DNA from: a virus | Reading direction: 5' to 3' (one strand) | Length of the DNA: 54,231 nt | IMG/VR virus record: IMGVR_UViG_3300010389_000019 | Location: 1 to 54,231 of that record | Part shown: positions 53,076 through 54,231 of the stretch, in pieces | How the letters are laid out: the number at the start of each line of letters is the position of its first letter | Position numbering within the stretch: the stretch's first letter is position 1 | The notes under the pieces: model-generated | Told to the model about the DNA's origin: nothing | The model's input: only the letters and a program-made list of their open reading frames with translations | Databases searched by the model: none | Program-made: the position numbers and the translations under genes

Positions 53076-53083
53076 TATTTATG
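53076..53083 (-). promoter_or_regulatory. Late-promoter-like CATAAATA
   Basis: Minus-strand CATAAATA 30 bases before ATG 53046, in the gap between two small genes. Confidence 0.5.
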
Positions 53084-53101
53084 ACTCTCAAAACCAGAAG
53101 T

Positions 53102-53233
53102 TCAAGTCAGAAGTTTGAGAACCAGAAGCGCCGTATAACCGACAAGGATCCACCCAAAGAATCTGCAGAAAATACGCAGAGGTGTCTTGAGAAGGAAAAC
53201 CCCGAGTCCTAAGATTGTAAGTAATAAAATCAT
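53102..53233 (-). CDS. Small hydrophobic protein, 43 aa
   Basis: MILLLTILGLGVFLLKTPLR, then IFCRFFGWILVGYTALLVLK: two hydrophobic segments joined by a basic turn, so a two-pass or hairpin membrane peptide. Clean stop TGA 53102; no ribosome site. Could be a leader-like small membrane protein. Confidence is limited because short hydrophobic frames arise by chance in AT-rich DNA. Confidence 0.5.
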   Translation of the reverse strand: MILLLTILGLGVFLLKTPLRIFCRFFGWILVGYTALLVLKLLT

Positions 53234-53361
53234 AATTTTTTTGCAATATTATCGTAGTCTATCAGAGTAACTCTTATACTTATACAAGTAATCACTGAAT
53301 GACTACGAGTTTTGTGCAGATCAAAAGGTCTTGCGACCCAAAAATTTTTCTCAGAAATTTT

Positions 53362-53511
53362 TCAGAGATTTTTTAATACTGCCGAGATATTCATGTGCCC
53401 GTGATAATACCCCGCCGCAATAATCGAGATCACAAAAATTATAAGAGTTATGAGAACTATTACTAAGGGTTTACGGGCGTCTTGATTCTTGGGCGGGGTT
53501 TTGGGAGTCAT
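53362..53511 (-). CDS. Small membrane protein, 49 aa
   Basis: MTPKTPPKNQDARKPLVIVL, then one transmembrane helix (LVIVLITLIIFVISIIAAGYY) and a short tail (HGHMNISAVLKNL). The Pro/Lys-rich N-terminus with a sharply bounded helix looks like a real membrane protein. CCAGG lies about 8 bases upstream of ATG 53511. Function unknown. The 128 bases after its stop are AT-rich, with direct repeats of AAATTTTTCTCAG/AAATTTTTCAGAG, and hold no gene I can support. Confidence 0.6.
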   Translation of the reverse strand: MTPKTPPKNQDARKPLVIVLITLIIFVISIIAAGYYHGHMNISAVLKNL

Positions 53512-53666
53512 TGAATACCTGGGGAAATTTTTTTAGAGCAAGGAATCACTCTCGCGTTTTCGGTTCGTTGTAGGTTAGGGTAGTTAGCGTTTTTTATAAC
53601 CGCATCGCCCGCCGACACGCACGCCCCGCAATCATAATAACTGCGATTTCACGACACTGGTCAAAT

Positions 53667-53702
53667 AAGGGCACGCACGATAACACTAACCGTGCGCCCC
53701 TT
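53667..53702 (-). terminator. Imperfect GC-rich hairpin, possible terminator
   Basis: AAGGG, CGCACG then CGTGCG, CCCTT arms with a small internal mismatch and an 11-base loop. On the minus strand it is followed only by ATTT, so termination would be weak. It lies just after the 68-aa frame. The surrounding 53512-53715 stretch holds no gene; it is GC-rich against an AT-rich genome. Confidence 0.35.
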
Positions 53703-53715
53703 AAGTGTTATTCAA

Positions 53716-53922
53716 TCAACCAACTTTCCCCCCAGCGTTGTGACCATTGCCGCCGCGAAGTTTAACCCCAGCAACACGAACCCCAGTGGTTCTGTGACCC
53801 GAAGTGAACACCAGATCCTGCTTTCGTGCTTTCTTAGTGGGCAACTTCGTAACCTTAGGTTCAACACCGTTAGCACGAAGTTCGTCGATGATGTTGTTCA
53901 GGTTTTGGAAAGTGTTGGTCAA
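53716..53922 (-). CDS. Possible small basic protein with TTG start, 68 aa
   Basis: Frame reads NTFQNLNNIIDELRANGVEP, then KVTKLPTKKARKQDLVFTSG and a Gly-rich basic tail (GVKLRGGNGHNAGGKVG). No ATG or GTG is available before an in-frame TAA; TTG 53922 is the only usable start and has no clear ribosome site. Codon use has many C- and G-ending codons, unlike neighbours, which could mean host-like high expression or non-coding DNA. Ends in a plausible nucleic-acid-binding tail. Kept as tentative. Confidence 0.42.
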   Translation of the reverse strand: MTNTFQNLNNIIDELRANGVEPKVTKLPTKKARKQDLVFTSGHRTTGVRVAGVKLRGGNGHNAGGKVG

Positions 53923-53973
53923 AGTGTTCGTTTGATTTCGACTCTTTTAATATACAGGATTCAGCGGGCAGAA

Positions 53974-53996
53974 GGGGGAAAGGTGGACAGTCCCCC
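53974..53996. other. GC hairpin between small genes
   Basis: GGGGG (53974-53978) and CCCCC (53992-53996) with a 13-base loop, located between the 44-aa gene stop and the 68-aa frame. No T-tract follows on the minus strand; could be an RNA stability or processing element. Confidence 0.3.
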
Positions 53997-54016
53997 GACT
54001 GGCACAAGACTTCTCT

Positions 54017-54151
54017 TCAGAAACTGATTTCCTCTAGGGTAGGTTCAGGACGCTCAGATTCGTCTTCGGTGATAGCATTGAGAATTCGAAGAATCTCTGC
54101 GCCGTTGTTACCCTGACGGAGCATACCGAAAGCAGTTTCACGATTGAACAT
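54017..54151 (-). CDS. Small soluble protein, 44 aa
   Basis: Intact frame ATG 54151 to TGA 54017: MFNRETAFGMLRQGNNGAEI continues LRILNAITEDE and ends TLEEISF. LRQGNNGAEILRIL is a helix-turn-helix-like pair of short helices resembling small proteins found in cyanobacteria and their phages. No ribosome site, common for cyanobacterial leaderless or SD-less genes. The 80 bases upstream to the window end hold nothing I can assign. Function unknown. Confidence 0.6.
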   Translation of the reverse strand: MFNRETAFGMLRQGNNGAEILRILNAITEDESERPEPTLEEISF

Positions 54152-54231
54152 TGAAGGAAAAAAATGTAAAGAACTGTTGGTGCTTTTAATGACATCACCA
54201 GGTCAAAATGAATCAGATTGTATCAAGCATG

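Noticed and set aside
52943-53212. Plus-strand open frame of 89 codons
   Set aside because: Covers two better-supported small minus-strand frames and has no promoter or ribosome site.
53234-53361. Possible tRNA gene in the AT-rich gap
   Set aside because: No cloverleaf with paired acceptor, T-loop GTTCRA and anticodon stem could be built on either strand by eye.
53692-54027. Plus-strand open frame of 111 codons near the right end
   Set aside because: Begins inside the hairpin at 53667-53702 and overlaps the end of the 44-aa minus-strand gene; no motif and no other plus-strand gene in the window. It cannot be fully excluded because the competing 68-aa frame is weak.

Overview
This window is part of the genome of a T4-like marine cyanophage (a myovirus of Prochlorococcus or Synechococcus). 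Three things support this. A collinear set of T4 virion homologues (gp25, gp6, gp7, gp8, a gp9/gp10-position protein, gp13, gp14, gp15, gp16) is readable from the protein sequences. The photosynthesis- and pentose-phosphate-related genes PTOX, gnd and zwf are the kind carried by cyanophages. AT-rich late promoters of the form ATAAATA precede many structural genes. Every gene I can support lies on the minus strand, so transcription runs from high to low coordinates.

Layout in the direction of transcription. (1) 54.2-52.8 kb: very short early-type genes, several of them single membrane segments. (2) 52.87-51.84 kb: a compact unit with a sigma70-type promoter, a GT-A-like glycosyltransferase gene, a small basic protein gene and a UUCG-loop terminator. 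(3) 51.8-24.9 kb: the baseplate module, with two conserved phage genes, gp25, gp6, a gigantic gp7-like protein of 4404 aa with a YHYH domain, gp8, and a 2902-aa DUF4815-type protein. (4) 24.9-20.6 kb: two small genes, then neck proteins gp13 and gp14, tail completion gp15 and small terminase gp16. (5) 20.6-5.8 kb: an accessory virion block with a charged coiled-coil protein, a 2668-aa repeat fibre and a 991-aa fibre (both ending in S74-type intramolecular chaperones), a membrane-anchored protein and a modular Cys-rich basic protein. (6) 5.7-0 kb: a tightly overlapping host-metabolism operon behind a good sigma70-type promoter. It holds PTOX, gnd and zwf between at least seven small membrane or unknown genes, and a staphylococcal-nuclease-like gene is cut by the window edge.

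How the genes work together. Regions 3-5 build the contractile tail, baseplate and fibres and start DNA packaging. Region 6 redirects host redox metabolism: Zwf and Gnd make NADPH and pentose phosphate for nucleotide synthesis, and PTOX offers an electron sink for the plastoquinol pool. The nuclease could recycle host DNA. The metabolic genes lie after gp15/gp16, the known hyperplastic zone between g15 and g18 of cyanophages. gp17 (large terminase) is not in the window.

The most unusual signals are: the giant modular structural proteins that share at least four small beta-type modules; the 2668-aa protein whose repeats are almost identical in protein but differ at synonymous sites; the redox operon packed with unannotated small membrane proteins; and late-promoter motifs that use the stop codon of the preceding gene. 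No tRNA, CRISPR array, insertion sequence, integrase or attachment site was seen. No gap between genes exceeds about 210 bases.
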